37,777 bases of DNA from Acidobacteriota bacterium (GTDB lineage Bacteria; Acidobacteriota; Vicinamibacteria; Vicinamibacterales; UBA8438). The stretch is taken from NCBI GenBank assembly GCA_011523845.1, contig WTFV01000101.1, positions 1-37,777 of the forward strand. Direction: 5' to 3'. Positions 15,431 through 23,686 of this stretch are shown here, piece by piece. The translations under genes were made by a program, and so were the position numbers. Every line of letters starts with the position of its first letter. Position 1 is the stretch's first letter. The notes beneath the pieces are model-generated. The model had not been told where the DNA came from. It saw only the letters and a list, made by a program, of their open reading frames with translations, and did no database searches.

Positions 15431-15462
15431 TGGTATCATATACAATACCAAACGGTCTGCAA
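15431..15462 (-). promoter_or_regulatory. Promoter and operator of the PIN/RHH locus
   Basis: In an AT-rich island, the minus strand carries TTGCAG (15457-15462), a 16-bp spacer and TATGAT (15435-15440), 11 nt before the GTG start; transcription would begin ~5 nt from the start codon. An inverted repeat TGGTAT (15431-15436) / ATACCA (15445-15450) covers the -10 and is a likely antitoxin operator. Confidence 0.6.
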
Positions 15463-15488
15463 CGCCGTTCCACCAGACGCGGCGAGAC

Positions 15489-18400
15489 CTACCGCGCCGG
15501 GGTCAGGTGCGCGAACCAGCGCCAGGCGATGTACGAGACCGCGACGGCGCCGAGCAGCGACCCGGGCAGCGCACCGCCATAGGCCTGCTCCAACCCGCGC
15601 TCCAGGACGTTCGGCACCGTCATGGCGGCGGCCGCGAGCACGACAAGAGCCGGGTGGTCCCGCAGGATCCAGACGTAGGCGCCCAGCAGCAGCCCGCCGC
15701 TCAGCAGCCCCAGGACGGCCCAGGACAACAGGTCGTCCGGCGAGGTGCCGGGCGCCAGCAGGGCCCCGACCAGCACGAGCGCGACTCCGGCGGCCGCCTG
15801 CCGGCGCGTCCAGTGCGCGGTCAGCGTGTTCGCTGCGGTGACGATCAGCAACGTGAGCAGGGCGAGGGCGAAGTACCTCGACAGCGGTGCGAGTGCGGCA
15901 CCCAGCCAGGAAGCCATCGCGGACGCGGAACCGTAGACGGACCACGGCGGCAAGCCGCGGCCGAGCACGCTTCCAGCCAGACCGAGCACGCCGAGCACCC
16001 CCAGCCCGAGGGCCAGACCGGTCGAGATCGCCAGTTGGCGGTCGGTCGCCGCCGCGCCGGTCGCGGGCACCGCGGTATGCCCGGCCAGCAATCCGAACAA
16101 CGCGGCGCTCAGGCCACCGCCGACGAGACCGCCGGCGAGGGCGATCCCGACCTGCAGAGGCAACGGTTGGGCGGTGGACAGGCCGTTCATCAGCAGCGGC
16201 CAGTTGTTGATCATGATGGCGACCGCAGCGGTCAGGCCAATCCCCGCCACCGCCAGGCCGACTCGCATGTCGAACGCCCCGCGGGTCCAGCGAACGACGG
16301 CCAGGACCGCGCCCGCCACCAGCAGCAGGCCGAGGGCGATGGCGGAGGCGACACCGGCGATCGACAGCGTCGTCCGCCGCTGCTCGTCGGCGCGGCGCCA
16401 CTCTTCCGGCAGGAAGACGGTGCGCCGCGTGTCGACCACCTCGTCGCCGGCAATCTCCACCGCCACCCGCGCCTCGCCGCCGGCGATGTCGCCCACGGTC
16501 TCGTCACGGAAGGTGAACGTCCAGTCCATTCGCGCGGGCCGGCGTGACGACTCCGCCGACACCTCGGACAGGTCTGCCGCGGCGCCCGGTCCGGCCAGCG
16601 CCTCCCGGGCCAGCGCGCGCGCGTCCTCCTCCGACAGCGCGGCGCCCGCCGTGTCCTCCGCGAGCCTGTGCTCCCGCCTCCCGGGCGCCCCGTCCGGGCC
16701 GACCCACACGATATGCTCCTCCGCCCGCGCGGCCACGTCCCCCTCGAAGCGGGCGTACCGGACGCGCCAGCGCGGCCGGCCCAGGTACTCGCCGAGCAGC
16801 GCGCGGTGCCGCTCCTCGCCCGCCTCGGTCCAGACGAAGCGGTGCTGCAGCCCGAGGCCGCTCGTCACCGCGCTCGACTCGGTCCACTCGCGGAAGTCGA
16901 CATCCTGTGCCGCGAGCACGTCGCGGGCGGCGGCCACGGCCTCGGATCGGCCCACCTCGAGGGGCGGCGACTCGCTCGGCGCGGCCGCGGTGTAGGCCCA
17001 TAGCCCGAGCCCCACGATGCCGACCGCGGCGACCACCGGCAGCGCCGGCAGGCCCACCGACTCCCGCACCGGCGCAGGCTCCGGCTCGGCGGGCGCCTCG
17101 GCCGCGGGCGGGCTCCACGCCGCGTTTCGCACTGCCGCAGGCGCCTCGATCCACCCGCCGCCGCGGTAACGGGCGCTGGCGACCACCCACAGCGGCGTCA
17201 GGAAGATCAGGGCGAAGATCCCCTGATCCACCCACGCGCCCGGCGCCGACGACACGAACAGCGGGATGCCGAAGAGCACCGCGTCGAAGGCGAAGTGCAT
17301 GACGATGGCCGGTAGCAGACCGAAGCGCAGGTACAGCAGCCCGAAGATGGTCGACGGAACGATCAGCTCGATGAGGCGCGCGTAGGACGGCTGCGTGGGA
17401 TAGGCGGCGTGGCCGGCCCCGAAGATGACGATCTGCAGGACGAACGCGCCCGCGATCCAGGCCCGGCGGTTGCCGAGCCGATCCCCGATGAGCGCGGCGC
17501 CGGCCAGCGGGACGGCCCGGAAGAGGCACTCTTCCCAGAAACCGGCCTGCAGCGAGATCGCTAGCGGGCTGAGCCACGGCAGCACCGTCGCCAGCGAATC
17601 GGGATTGACCAGCGCGTCGGACGGCGACCACCAGCCCAGGTAGCCGATCGTGAGCCAGTAGAACGCAACGAGAAACGCCAGGTCGATGCCGACGATCAGG
17701 TAGCCGGCCACGGTATGGCCCAGCACCGTCCACGAGCGGGCGCCCTCCCGCGACCACACCCGCCAGAACTGCAGATGCTCGGGGAACGCGCGCCGCGACA
17801 GGCTCTCGGCGGCCATGAACGAGAGTGTGAAGACGCCGGTGAACGCGAGGAACGCGGCGACCTGCGCCGTCACCTGCTGGATGGCGAAGCTGGTCTCGGA
17901 GGTGGCCGTGTCGTAACCCATCCACAGCAGCGGCCACTGGTTCAGCCCGACCAGGAGCTGCGCGAAGGCGATCGACGCGCCCCAGACGAGCGGCATGCGC
18001 CACAGCACCCGCCGCTGGCGCAGCAGCACGAACAGCCCGACGCCGATGCCGCCGACGCCGTAGATGAGAAGCATCGCGAAGCTGCCGGCGATGGTGATGC
18101 CCTCGTTCGCGGAGCGCATCTCCTCGTAGCGGCGGTCGAACGCCTCGGGAACCTGCAGGACGTGCGCCAGCTCGGTCAGCCGGTCGCCGCTCACGACCAG
18201 GCGCAGGCGGAAGCGTCCTTCGCCTGCCTGCACGTCCCGCCGCTCGTAGACGAACGTGTGGTCGACCCGCCCGCCCGGACGCTCCTCCTCGGACGCCTCC
18301 ACCGGCTCGTAGCGATCGAGCGCGACGTTCCACGGGTCGCCCGTCCCGTTTTCCGCGATGGCGCGCGCCGCCTCGGGGTCCAGCGCGGCGCCCGGCTCGT

Positions 18401-18803
18401 CCTCAGGCAGCCGCTCCCGGAAGCCGTAGGGCGTCCCGTCCGGGCGGAAGCGCACCTCCGCCTCGCGCACCTCGCCCCCGCGGAAGTGCCGGACGACCCA
18501 CTGGTAGGGATGGAACGGACCGTCGGCCAGCAGGCCGGCGAACGCGTCCGGACCGCCGCCTTCGAGCTCGACGAAGCTGCGGACGCGGTCGTCGACCCGG
18601 AAGCTGGCCGCCTGCCGGTAGCCGGCCGGCCCCCAGTCGAGCTCCTCGGCGAGCTGCCGCGCCGCGGACAGCGCCGTGGCCCGGTCCATCTCCAGGTCGA
18701 GCTCGACGATGGAGAACGCCCGCGGGAAGTTGGCCACCGCGAACGCCGCGCACGCGACGGCGACTGCGGCGAACGCCGCCCAGAAGACCGGTTTCCGGAA
18801 CAT
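15489..18803 (-). CDS. Giant CPBP (CAAX/Abi) membrane protease with tandem-duplicated architecture
   Basis: 1104 residues from ATG 18803 (GGGAGG 7 nt upstream), several times the usual CPBP length. The first half has a TM helix (6-25), an extracytoplasmic soluble domain (~35-230) and a TM region with CPBP motifs EECLFR (E424, E425, R429), FGAGH (H465) and H503, the glutamate/histidine metal site of type II CAAX proteases. The second half repeats the plan: a TM helix (~588-605), a soluble domain (~617-790) and many TM helices. Paired segments such as LNQWPLLWMGYDTA and INNWPLLMNGLSTA, and EPGAALDPEAARAIA and TAGAALSEEDARALA, show duplication. The second half lacks EExxxR. The active half may cleave membrane peptides; the substrate is unknown. 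Confidence 0.88.
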   Translation of the reverse strand: MFRKPVFWAAFAAVAVACAAFAVANFPRAFSIVELDLEMDRATALSAARQLAEELDWGPAGYRQAASFRVDDRVRSFVELEGGGPDAFAGLLADGPFHPYQWVVRHFRGGEVREAEVRFRPDGTPYGFRERLPEDEPGAALDPEAARAIAENGTGDPWNVALDRYEPVEASEEERPGGRVDHTFVYERRDVQAGEGRFRLRLVVSGDRLTELAHVLQVPEAFDRRYEEMRSANEGITIAGSFAMLLIYGVGGIGVGLFVLLRQRRVLWRMPLVWGASIAFAQLLVGLNQWPLLWMGYDTATSETSFAIQQVTAQVAAFLAFTGVFTLSFMAAESLSRRAFPEHLQFWRVWSREGARSWTVLGHTVAGYLIVGIDLAFLVAFYWLTIGYLGWWSPSDALVNPDSLATVLPWLSPLAISLQAGFWEECLFRAVPLAGAALIGDRLGNRRAWIAGAFVLQIVIFGAGHAAYPTQPSYARLIELIVPSTIFGLLYLRFGLLPAIVMHFAFDAVLFGIPLFVSSAPGAWVDQGIFALIFLTPLWVVASARYRGGGWIEAPAAVRNAAWSPPAAEAPAEPEPAPVRESVGLPALPVVAAVGIVGLGLWAYTAAAPSESPPLEVGRSEAVAAARDVLAAQDVDFREWTESSAVTSGLGLQHRFVWTEAGEERHRALLGEYLGRPRWRVRYARFEGDVAARAEEHIVWVGPDGAPGRREHRLAEDTAGAALSEEDARALAREALAGPGAAADLSEVSAESSRRPARMDWTFTFRDETVGDIAGGEARVAVEIAGDEVVDTRRTVFLPEEWRRADEQRRTTLSIAGVASAIALGLLLVAGAVLAVVRWTRGAFDMRVGLAVAGIGLTAAVAIMINNWPLLMNGLSTAQPLPLQVGIALAGGLVGGGLSAALFGLLAGHTAVPATGAAATDRQLAISTGLALGLGVLGVLGLAGSVLGRGLPPWSVYGSASAMASWLGAALAPLSRYFALALLTLLIVTAANTLTAHWTRRQAAAGVALVLVGALLAPGTSPDDLLSWAVLGLLSGGLLLGAYVWILRDHPALVVLAAAAMTVPNVLERGLEQAYGGALPGSLLGAVAVSYIAWRWFAHLTPAR

Positions 18804-18889
18804 GGATCAACCTCCCGGGGGCGGTGCTCGACCGTCGGCGCCGCTTGAAATCTCTCGCGGTTCTCGTCAGTGTAGCGAACGACACCGGC

Positions 18890-19447
18890 ATGCCCAAGAC
18901 GGCCACCCCGTTCCTGGCGCTGCTGCGAGGCCTCAACGTCGGCGGGCAGAACGTCATCGGCAGGGACGACCTGATCCGCTGCTTCGAGGATCTCGGGTTC
19001 GACGGCGTCCGCACGTACATACAGAGCGGCAACGTCCTGTTCCGCTCGAACGAATCGCGCGTGGCGGCACTGACTCGCACGATAGAGGCGGCGCTCTCCG
19101 AGCGGCTCTCGAACCAGGTGCGGGCGGTGGTTCTCGCCCGCGCGCGTTACCGTGCCGCGGTGGCGGCCGCGCCGGATGACTGGGGCCGGGACGACGACCG
19201 GAAGCACAACGCCGCGTTCACGCTGCGCGGCGTCACGCCGCGGCGCGTCATCACGCAACTGCCGGTCCCCAGGGAAGACATCGAAACGGTTGCCGCGGGG
19301 CCCGGCGTGATCTTCTGGTCCGTCTCGAAGCAGCACCAGAACCGGACCACCTGGATGAAGCTGGCCGCGGCCCCGATCTATCAGCAGCTCACCGTCCGGA
19401 ACCACCGCACGGTACTCCGGCTGCGCGAGCTTCTCGAAGAGCTGTAG
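18890..19447 (+). CDS. DUF1697 family protein
   Basis: 185 residues from ATG 18890, divergent from the CPBP gene. The family hallmarks are FLALLRGLNVGGQNVIGRDD, the segment GFDGVRTYIQSGNVLF, and near the end QNRTTWMKLAAAPIYQQLTV followed by VRNHRTVLRL. DUF1697 proteins are small cytosolic proteins of unknown function, widespread in bacteria. The length is typical. It is convergent with the SDR gene downstream. An alternative start at 18824 adds 22 residues that do not match the family. Confidence 0.9.
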   Translation: MPKTATPFLALLRGLNVGGQNVIGRDDLIRCFEDLGFDGVRTYIQSGNVLFRSNESRVAALTRTIEAALSERLSNQVRAVVLARARYRAAVAAAPDDWGRDDDRKHNAAFTLRGVTPRRVITQLPVPREDIETVAAGPGVIFWSVSKQHQNRTTWMKLAAAPIYQQLTVRNHRTVLRLRELLEEL

Positions 19448-19486
19448 TCCGGTCCGGGTCCCACACGACCCAACCGACTGCCGATG

Positions 19487-19578
19487 CGGCGATTTCAGAG
19501 TCGGCCGCGCCGCGGTACGCACTTCGCGAGCCGCCCCGGAGGGCCCGGAGGGCCGCGAGCCTGTCGGCGATTTCAGAG
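19487..19578. repeat. 14-bp direct repeat, 78 bp apart, over the SDR stop codon
   Basis: CGGCGATTTCAGAG occurs at 19487-19500 and 19565-19578. The second copy contains the SDR stop (19573-19575). It is one of five boundary repeats in this window. Confidence 0.6.
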
Positions 19579-20340
19579 GCGGGCGCGTTGCTTGTCCGCA
19601 CGCACCCTGGTCACCAGCAGCCGGTCCGGCAGGTACCGGACCAGGCAGCGCACGAGGAGTGACATCCGCCGGGGGAACTCGCAGACCTTCTTCCTCCGCC
19701 GGATCGCCCGGACCATGAGCGAGGCAGCCTGCTCGGTCTCCATCAGGAACGGCATGCGGAAGCGGTTCCGGTCCGTCATCTCCGAGCGCACGTAGCCGGG
19801 ATGCACGATGGTCGCCCGGATGCCGGCCAGCGCCCAGTCCGGCCGCATGCCTTCGATCAGTCGGGTGAGCGCCGCCTTGGTCGCGCAGTAGCCTGCCGCG
19901 CCGGGAAGTCCGCGGTACCCGGCGAGACTCGACATCGCGACGACGTGGCCGGCCCCGTGCTCCCGCATCGACGGGATGACCGCCTCGATGGCGTAGAACG
20001 CGCCGAAGAGGTTCACGCGGAACTCGGCTTCGAGGGCATCCGCGTCGGGCTCCAGCGCGTCCGTGCCGAGTGCGATGCCCGCGTTGGCCACGAGCAGGTA
20101 GATGGGACCCAGCCGCTCGGCGAGCGTCCGCATCGCATGGTGTGTCTCGTCGCGCCGGGCCGCGTCGGCCGCCACGCATTCGGCGCGCGCCCCGGTCGCG
20201 CGGATGGCGGCGGCAAGGCTCTCCAGCCGATCCACGCGGCGGGCGGTCAGTCCGACGTCGTACCCGTCGCGCGCCAGCTCCAGGGCCAGCGCCCTCCCGA
20301 TCCCGCTCGACGCGCCGGTGACGACCGCGACTCTTCTCAT
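19573..20340 (-). CDS. Short-chain dehydrogenase/reductase
   Basis: 255 residues, classical SDR length. The NAD(P)-binding motif TGASSGIG is at 8-15 with ARR at 33-35, favouring NADPH. NAG is at 86-88. The catalytic serine is in MSSLAGY (S137/S138) and YxxxK is Y151/K155. The C-terminus has a hydrophobic basic stretch (MSLLVRCLVRYLPDRLL) that may bind membrane. The substrate is not predictable. Both ends carry local direct repeats: the first eight codons are duplicated 72 bp upstream and the stop region 78 bp downstream. Confidence 0.92.
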   Translation of the reverse strand: MRRVAVVTGASSGIGRALALELARDGYDVGLTARRVDRLESLAAAIRATGARAECVAADAARRDETHHAMRTLAERLGPIYLLVANAGIALGTDALEPDADALEAEFRVNLFGAFYAIEAVIPSMREHGAGHVVAMSSLAGYRGLPGAAGYCATKAALTRLIEGMRPDWALAGIRATIVHPGYVRSEMTDRNRFRMPFLMETEQAASLMVRAIRRRKKVCEFPRRMSLLVRCLVRYLPDRLLVTRVRADKQRARL

Positions 20341-20425
20341 GCTGCGACCGCCCCATCAGCTACGGCAGCGAGGCGAGTCCGGTCAAGGGGTGACGACCGC
20401 GACTCTTCTCATGCTGCGACCGCCC
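20317..20425. repeat. 37-bp perfect direct repeat, 72 bp apart, over the SDR start
   Basis: The block beginning GGTGACGACCGCGACTCTTC is at 20317-20353 and 20389-20425. It contains the start ATG and first codons (MRRVAVVT) of the SDR. The upstream copy encodes MRRVAVVTP and then stops, so it could be translated as a nine-residue peptide. No independent function is evident. Confidence 0.85.
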
Positions 20426-20445
20426 GGGCGTGCGAAAGCAGGCCT

Positions 20446-21027
20446 TCAGCCCAACCCGGCCAGGTGGTCCGTGCACTCCGCAACCCCCGCCTCGATCCCG
20501 GCGGCGCGGTAGAGGTCCCGTGCGCGACGCCAGAGGGCCCGCGCTTCCTCGACCTGTCCCGATTCCTCCTTGAGAATGGCCATCGGGCGCACGGCGTTCG
20601 CGTGGTCCAGCACCGGTCGCCGTGTGTCCAGGCGACCATACAACGACAGCGCCTCGTCGTAGCACGCCTCCGCTTCCATCAGCCTCCCGGCGTGCCGGTG
20701 GACGTCGCCCAGATGCCGCACCGCGTGCGCCAGCCGCAGGGGCTCGCCGGCGTCCCGGGCCGCCGCGACCGCTTCCTCGTAGCAGGCGCGCGCCGCCTCG
20801 TGCCGCCCGGCGTCCTGCTCGACGTGGCCGAGCTTGCCGAGTGCGACGCTCAACTCACCGCTGGCCCCCGTCCTGCGGCAGATGGCGACCGCCTCGGCGA
20901 GCTGCGCCCGGATCCGCTCGACGATTGCCCGCATCTCCGCCTCGACGGCGGGTGGCGCCTTCATCGTCTCGCAGCGCAGGGTCCAGGCCCGGCGGATCAG
21001 CGCCCGCGCGTCGGCGGCTGAAGGCAT
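20446..21027 (-). CDS. TPR-like helical repeat protein
   Basis: 193 residues from ATG 21027; an upstream ATG at 21126 would overlap the divergent transporter gene. Tetratricopeptide-like helical pairs are seen (ALGKLGHVEQDAGRHEAARA-CYEEAV; LRLAHAVRHLGDVHRHAGRL-MEAEACYDEAL; AILKEESGQVEEARALWRRA-RDLY). It has no signal peptide, so it is probably a cytosolic protein-interaction scaffold. Partners are unknown. It is divergent from the EamA gene by about 100 bp. Confidence 0.82.
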   Translation of the reverse strand: MPSAADARALIRRAWTLRCETMKAPPAVEAEMRAIVERIRAQLAEAVAICRRTGASGELSVALGKLGHVEQDAGRHEAARACYEEAVAAARDAGEPLRLAHAVRHLGDVHRHAGRLMEAEACYDEALSLYGRLDTRRPVLDHANAVRPMAILKEESGQVEEARALWRRARDLYRAAGIEAGVAECTDHLAGLG

Positions 21028-21124
21028 CGCGTTCAGGATAGCCGACCCCGATGCTAAACTATTCGGTTTCCCGGGGCCTCGCCGGCTTTCCCCGCGCGCT
21101 CGTAACCGCTTTCTCCCTAGTTCC

Positions 21125-22009
21125 ATGACCCATGCCTCGCGCGTCTCGCTCGTGGCCGCCTTCGCGGCGGTCTACGTCATCTGGGGCTCGACCTATCTGG
21201 CCATCCGCTGGGGGGTGGCGGAGATCCCGCCGTTCCTGATGGCCGGCGGGCGCTTCCTCGGCGCCGGGCTCGTCTTCGTGGCCCTGGGCGTACGCGGGGG
21301 CGCGGCGCGGCCGACCGCCCGCGACTGGCTCACCACCGGGCTCATCGGCCTGCTGATGGCGGCCGGCGGCAACGGGGGAGTCAGTTGGGCGCTGCAACGG
21401 GTGCCGTCCGGCATCGGCGCGTTGCTGGTCTCGATGGTGCCGTTCTGGGTGGCGCTGATCGACTGGCTGCGGCCCCGCGGCGGACGACCGCCGGGACACG
21501 TGATTCTCGGGCTCACGCTCGGGTTCGCAGGGATCGCGCTGCTCGTCAATCCGACGGACATCGCGGGCGCGCGCACCCTCGACGTGGTCGGCGCGGGCAC
21601 CATCGTCGTGGCCAGCCTGCTGTGGGCGACCGGCTCGGTCTATTCGCGTTACGCGTCGCAGCCGGCGTCGCACTGGCTGTCGGCCGGCATGCAGATGCTC
21701 GGGGGCGGGATCGTCCTGATGGCGCTGTCGGCGGCGTCCGGCGAGTTCAGCACCGTCGACTGGTCCACCGTCTCCCCTGCCGCCTTCGGGGCCTGGATCT
21801 ACGTCGCGGCGTTCGGATCCGTGGCCTACGGCTGCTACCTGTGGCTGCTGAAGGCGTCGACCCCCACCAAGGCGGCCACCTACGCCTACGTGAACCCGGT
21901 CATCGCGCTCGTCCTGGGCTATCTGCTCGCCGGCGAGACGCTGACGCTCTGGTCGATGGGCTGCTCGGCCGTCGTCGTCGCCGGGGTGCTGCTGGTCGTG
22001 TCCCGGTAG
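21125..22009 (+). CDS. EamA-family (DMT) transporter, YedA-like
   Basis: 294 residues from ATG 21125. Ten TM helices in two EamA repeats are predicted. The N-terminal motif VYVIWGSTYLAIRWGVAEIP with FLMAGGRFL is typical of the YedA/RhtA branch, and the second repeat ends TYAYVNPVIALVLGYLLAGE with TLWSMGCSAVVVAGV. The inner-membrane exporter probably expels amino acids or related metabolites; the substrate is unknown. A TAAACT-like AT-rich patch near 21054 may be part of its promoter. Confidence 0.9.
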   Translation: MTHASRVSLVAAFAAVYVIWGSTYLAIRWGVAEIPPFLMAGGRFLGAGLVFVALGVRGGAARPTARDWLTTGLIGLLMAAGGNGGVSWALQRVPSGIGALLVSMVPFWVALIDWLRPRGGRPPGHVILGLTLGFAGIALLVNPTDIAGARTLDVVGAGTIVVASLLWATGSVYSRYASQPASHWLSAGMQMLGGGIVLMALSAASGEFSTVDWSTVSPAAFGAWIYVAAFGSVAYGCYLWLLKASTPTKAATYAYVNPVIALVLGYLLAGETLTLWSMGCSAVVVAGVLLVVSR

Positions 22010-22091
22010 CGCCGCGGCAACTGCCGGCGTGCAACTCGGGGGTTCCGGCGCCCGGTCAGCGTCCGGAGCCGGTGAACGAACCGGGCGCAAC

Positions 22092-22421
22092 TCACTGCAG
22101 TTGCGACCCTGACCAGAGACTGATCCCGGTGACGCCCGCAACGATGAGCCCCATCCCGACAACCGCGGGCAGATCCAGACGCTGGCCATGCACGACCAGG
22201 CCGAGCAGCGCGATCAGCACGATCCCGACGCCGGCCCAGATCGCATAGGCGATGCCGACCGCTATCCGCTCGAGACACAGCGCCAGGAAGTAGAAGGCGG
22301 CGCAGTAGCCCAGCACTACCACCACGCTCGGCAGCAGGCGCGTGAAGCCTTCTGTCGACTTCAGCACGGTAGTGGCGGTCACCTCCGCGGCGATTGCCAG
22401 GGCGAGGTAGAGATAGTGCAT
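22092..22421 (-). CDS. emrE: Small multidrug resistance (SMR) transporter, EmrE/Qac-like
   Basis: 109 residues from ATG 22421, exact SMR length with four TM helices. The essential proton/drug-binding glutamate is E13 in LALAIAAEVTATTVLKSTEG. The stretches GIAYAIWAGVGIVLIALLG and GQRLDLPAVVGMGLIVAGV are very close to E. coli EmrE. It should form an antiparallel dimer in the inner membrane exchanging protons for lipophilic quaternary cations. No guanidine riboswitch-like leader fits in the 55 bp upstream. Confidence 0.92.
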   Translation of the reverse strand: MHYLYLALAIAAEVTATTVLKSTEGFTRLLPSVVVVLGYCAAFYFLALCLERIAVGIAYAIWAGVGIVLIALLGLVVHGQRLDLPAVVGMGLIVAGVTGISLWSGSQLQ

Positions 22422-22476
22422 TTGCTCGATTCCCTTGCGTAGCGGAAAGGACCGGAAGGTAGCCGGATCCTCCCTG

Positions 22477-23676
22477 CTATTCACCCTGTTGGTTGCGTGG
22501 AGGATCGAGCCGAAACGTCACCCGGACGTACCGGTTGCGCTCGTCCTGTGCAATCTCCGGCTCACTCCCGTTGAATTCACGCATGTCTCGACGCATCATC
22601 GGCCAACCTCTTCCCCGCTGCTCCATGAATCCCATTGCAAGCATGTAGTTCGCCAGAGACTCGTTCCGCGAACGGGGATGGGCACCGGCGCGAACGCTCT
22701 CCACGCTCATGTGGTTGGGCAGCGTGCCCGGGCTCGTGACGTCGACATGCCGGCCAAAGACCTCGAGCAGCACTTTGGATCCGGTAATGGCGTAGTCACG
22801 GTGTACGACCGCGTTGACCAGTGCTTCCCGAATCGCCGGCCGTGGCAGCAGCGGGCGATCCTCGCGGACCAGCCCCCGATAGGTCTCGAATCGCCCAAGG
22901 CCGGCGAACCAACCGACCGCTCTCTGCACCTGCTCGTCCAGACGTCCGCCGGCATCCGCTACTTGCAGCGAATCGGAAGCCCGGTCCTCCCCGGCGTAGG
23001 CGACACACTCCACGCGGAAGTTCCGTGTCTGTGGATAACGCTGCGGGTCGCTGCCGAATGCCAGCACGCCGTAGAGCGTGGCCCGCAACGCGTCCCCGCT
23101 CTTCGTCAGGACGCCGCGATTGCGCAAATCGTCTTCCGCGGCCGGCTGCGGCTCCTCCTCGGTGTCGAGACCGAGTGCGCGCAGATAGGCGCGGAATCTC
23201 GCCAGGTCCATGTGACTCGACGTTGCAGCCTGTATCGAGCGCTCTTCGGTCAGAATGTACCCGAAGTCGTTGTAGAGATCCTGCAGCTCGCTCGGCGACG
23301 GCTCGACGCTGCTGCGTGCACGCCGCACCCACACGCGGCCGTCGTAGCGCAACGGCTCGAGGCCGCGCTGCCTGGGAACTTCGATCCAGTGCACCCATCC
23401 CGACGGATCGTGATGTCTTCCACACAGCGCCGATACCGGTGCGCTGCAGCCTGACTGAAGAAAACTCGTCAGGCGTTCCTGAACGCGCTCCGCATCCTCT
23501 CGGACGCCCACGATTGCCTGCGCGTCGTCGACGCCGAGTATGATGACGCCGCCCTCGGTGTTGGCAAACGCGCACATCGCCTTCCCGATCGTCGACATGT
23601 CACCAAGTCCGCGCTTGAAGTCCGTAGATCGGCCTTCGCCGGTCTCGATGCACTTGAGTACGCCAAGCCACTCCAT
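22477..23676 (-). CDS. AlbA_2 (Schlafen-like) DNA-binding / HATPase_c_4 protein
   Basis: 399 residues from ATG 23676. Residues ~1-120 form the AlbA_2 (divergent AAA_4) domain: GEGRSTDFKRG (13-23) and FANTEGGVIILGVDD (37-51). Residues ~275-390 form a GHKL-type HATPase_c_4 region: PAIREALVNAVVHRDY (280-295), SPGTLP (315-320) and SRNESLANYMLAMGFMEQRG (336-355). Such proteins are annotated as transcriptional regulators or RecG-like helicases, and Schlafen-type domains recur in nucleic-acid conflict systems. It starts 10 bp after the TrlF-like ATPase stop, so the two form an operon and probably act together. Confidence 0.88.
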   Translation of the reverse strand: MEWLGVLKCIETGEGRSTDFKRGLGDMSTIGKAMCAFANTEGGVIILGVDDAQAIVGVREDAERVQERLTSFLQSGCSAPVSALCGRHHDPSGWVHWIEVPRQRGLEPLRYDGRVWVRRARSSVEPSPSELQDLYNDFGYILTEERSIQAATSSHMDLARFRAYLRALGLDTEEEPQPAAEDDLRNRGVLTKSGDALRATLYGVLAFGSDPQRYPQTRNFRVECVAYAGEDRASDSLQVADAGGRLDEQVQRAVGWFAGLGRFETYRGLVREDRPLLPRPAIREALVNAVVHRDYAITGSKVLLEVFGRHVDVTSPGTLPNHMSVESVRAGAHPRSRNESLANYMLAMGFMEQRGRGWPMMRRDMREFNGSEPEIAQDERNRYVRVTFRLDPPRNQQGE

Positions 23677-23686
23677 CGCGGAGATC

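Noticed and set aside
19389..19601. Small minus-strand ORF (70 aa) after the SDR gene
   Set aside because: It overlaps the DUF1697 3' end and SDR 3' end, has no ribosome binding site and no recognisable features.
22422..22476. Guanidine riboswitch upstream of the SMR gene
   Set aside because: Only about 55 bp separates the genes, no ykkC-like motif is visible, and the protein looks EmrE-like rather than Gdx-like.
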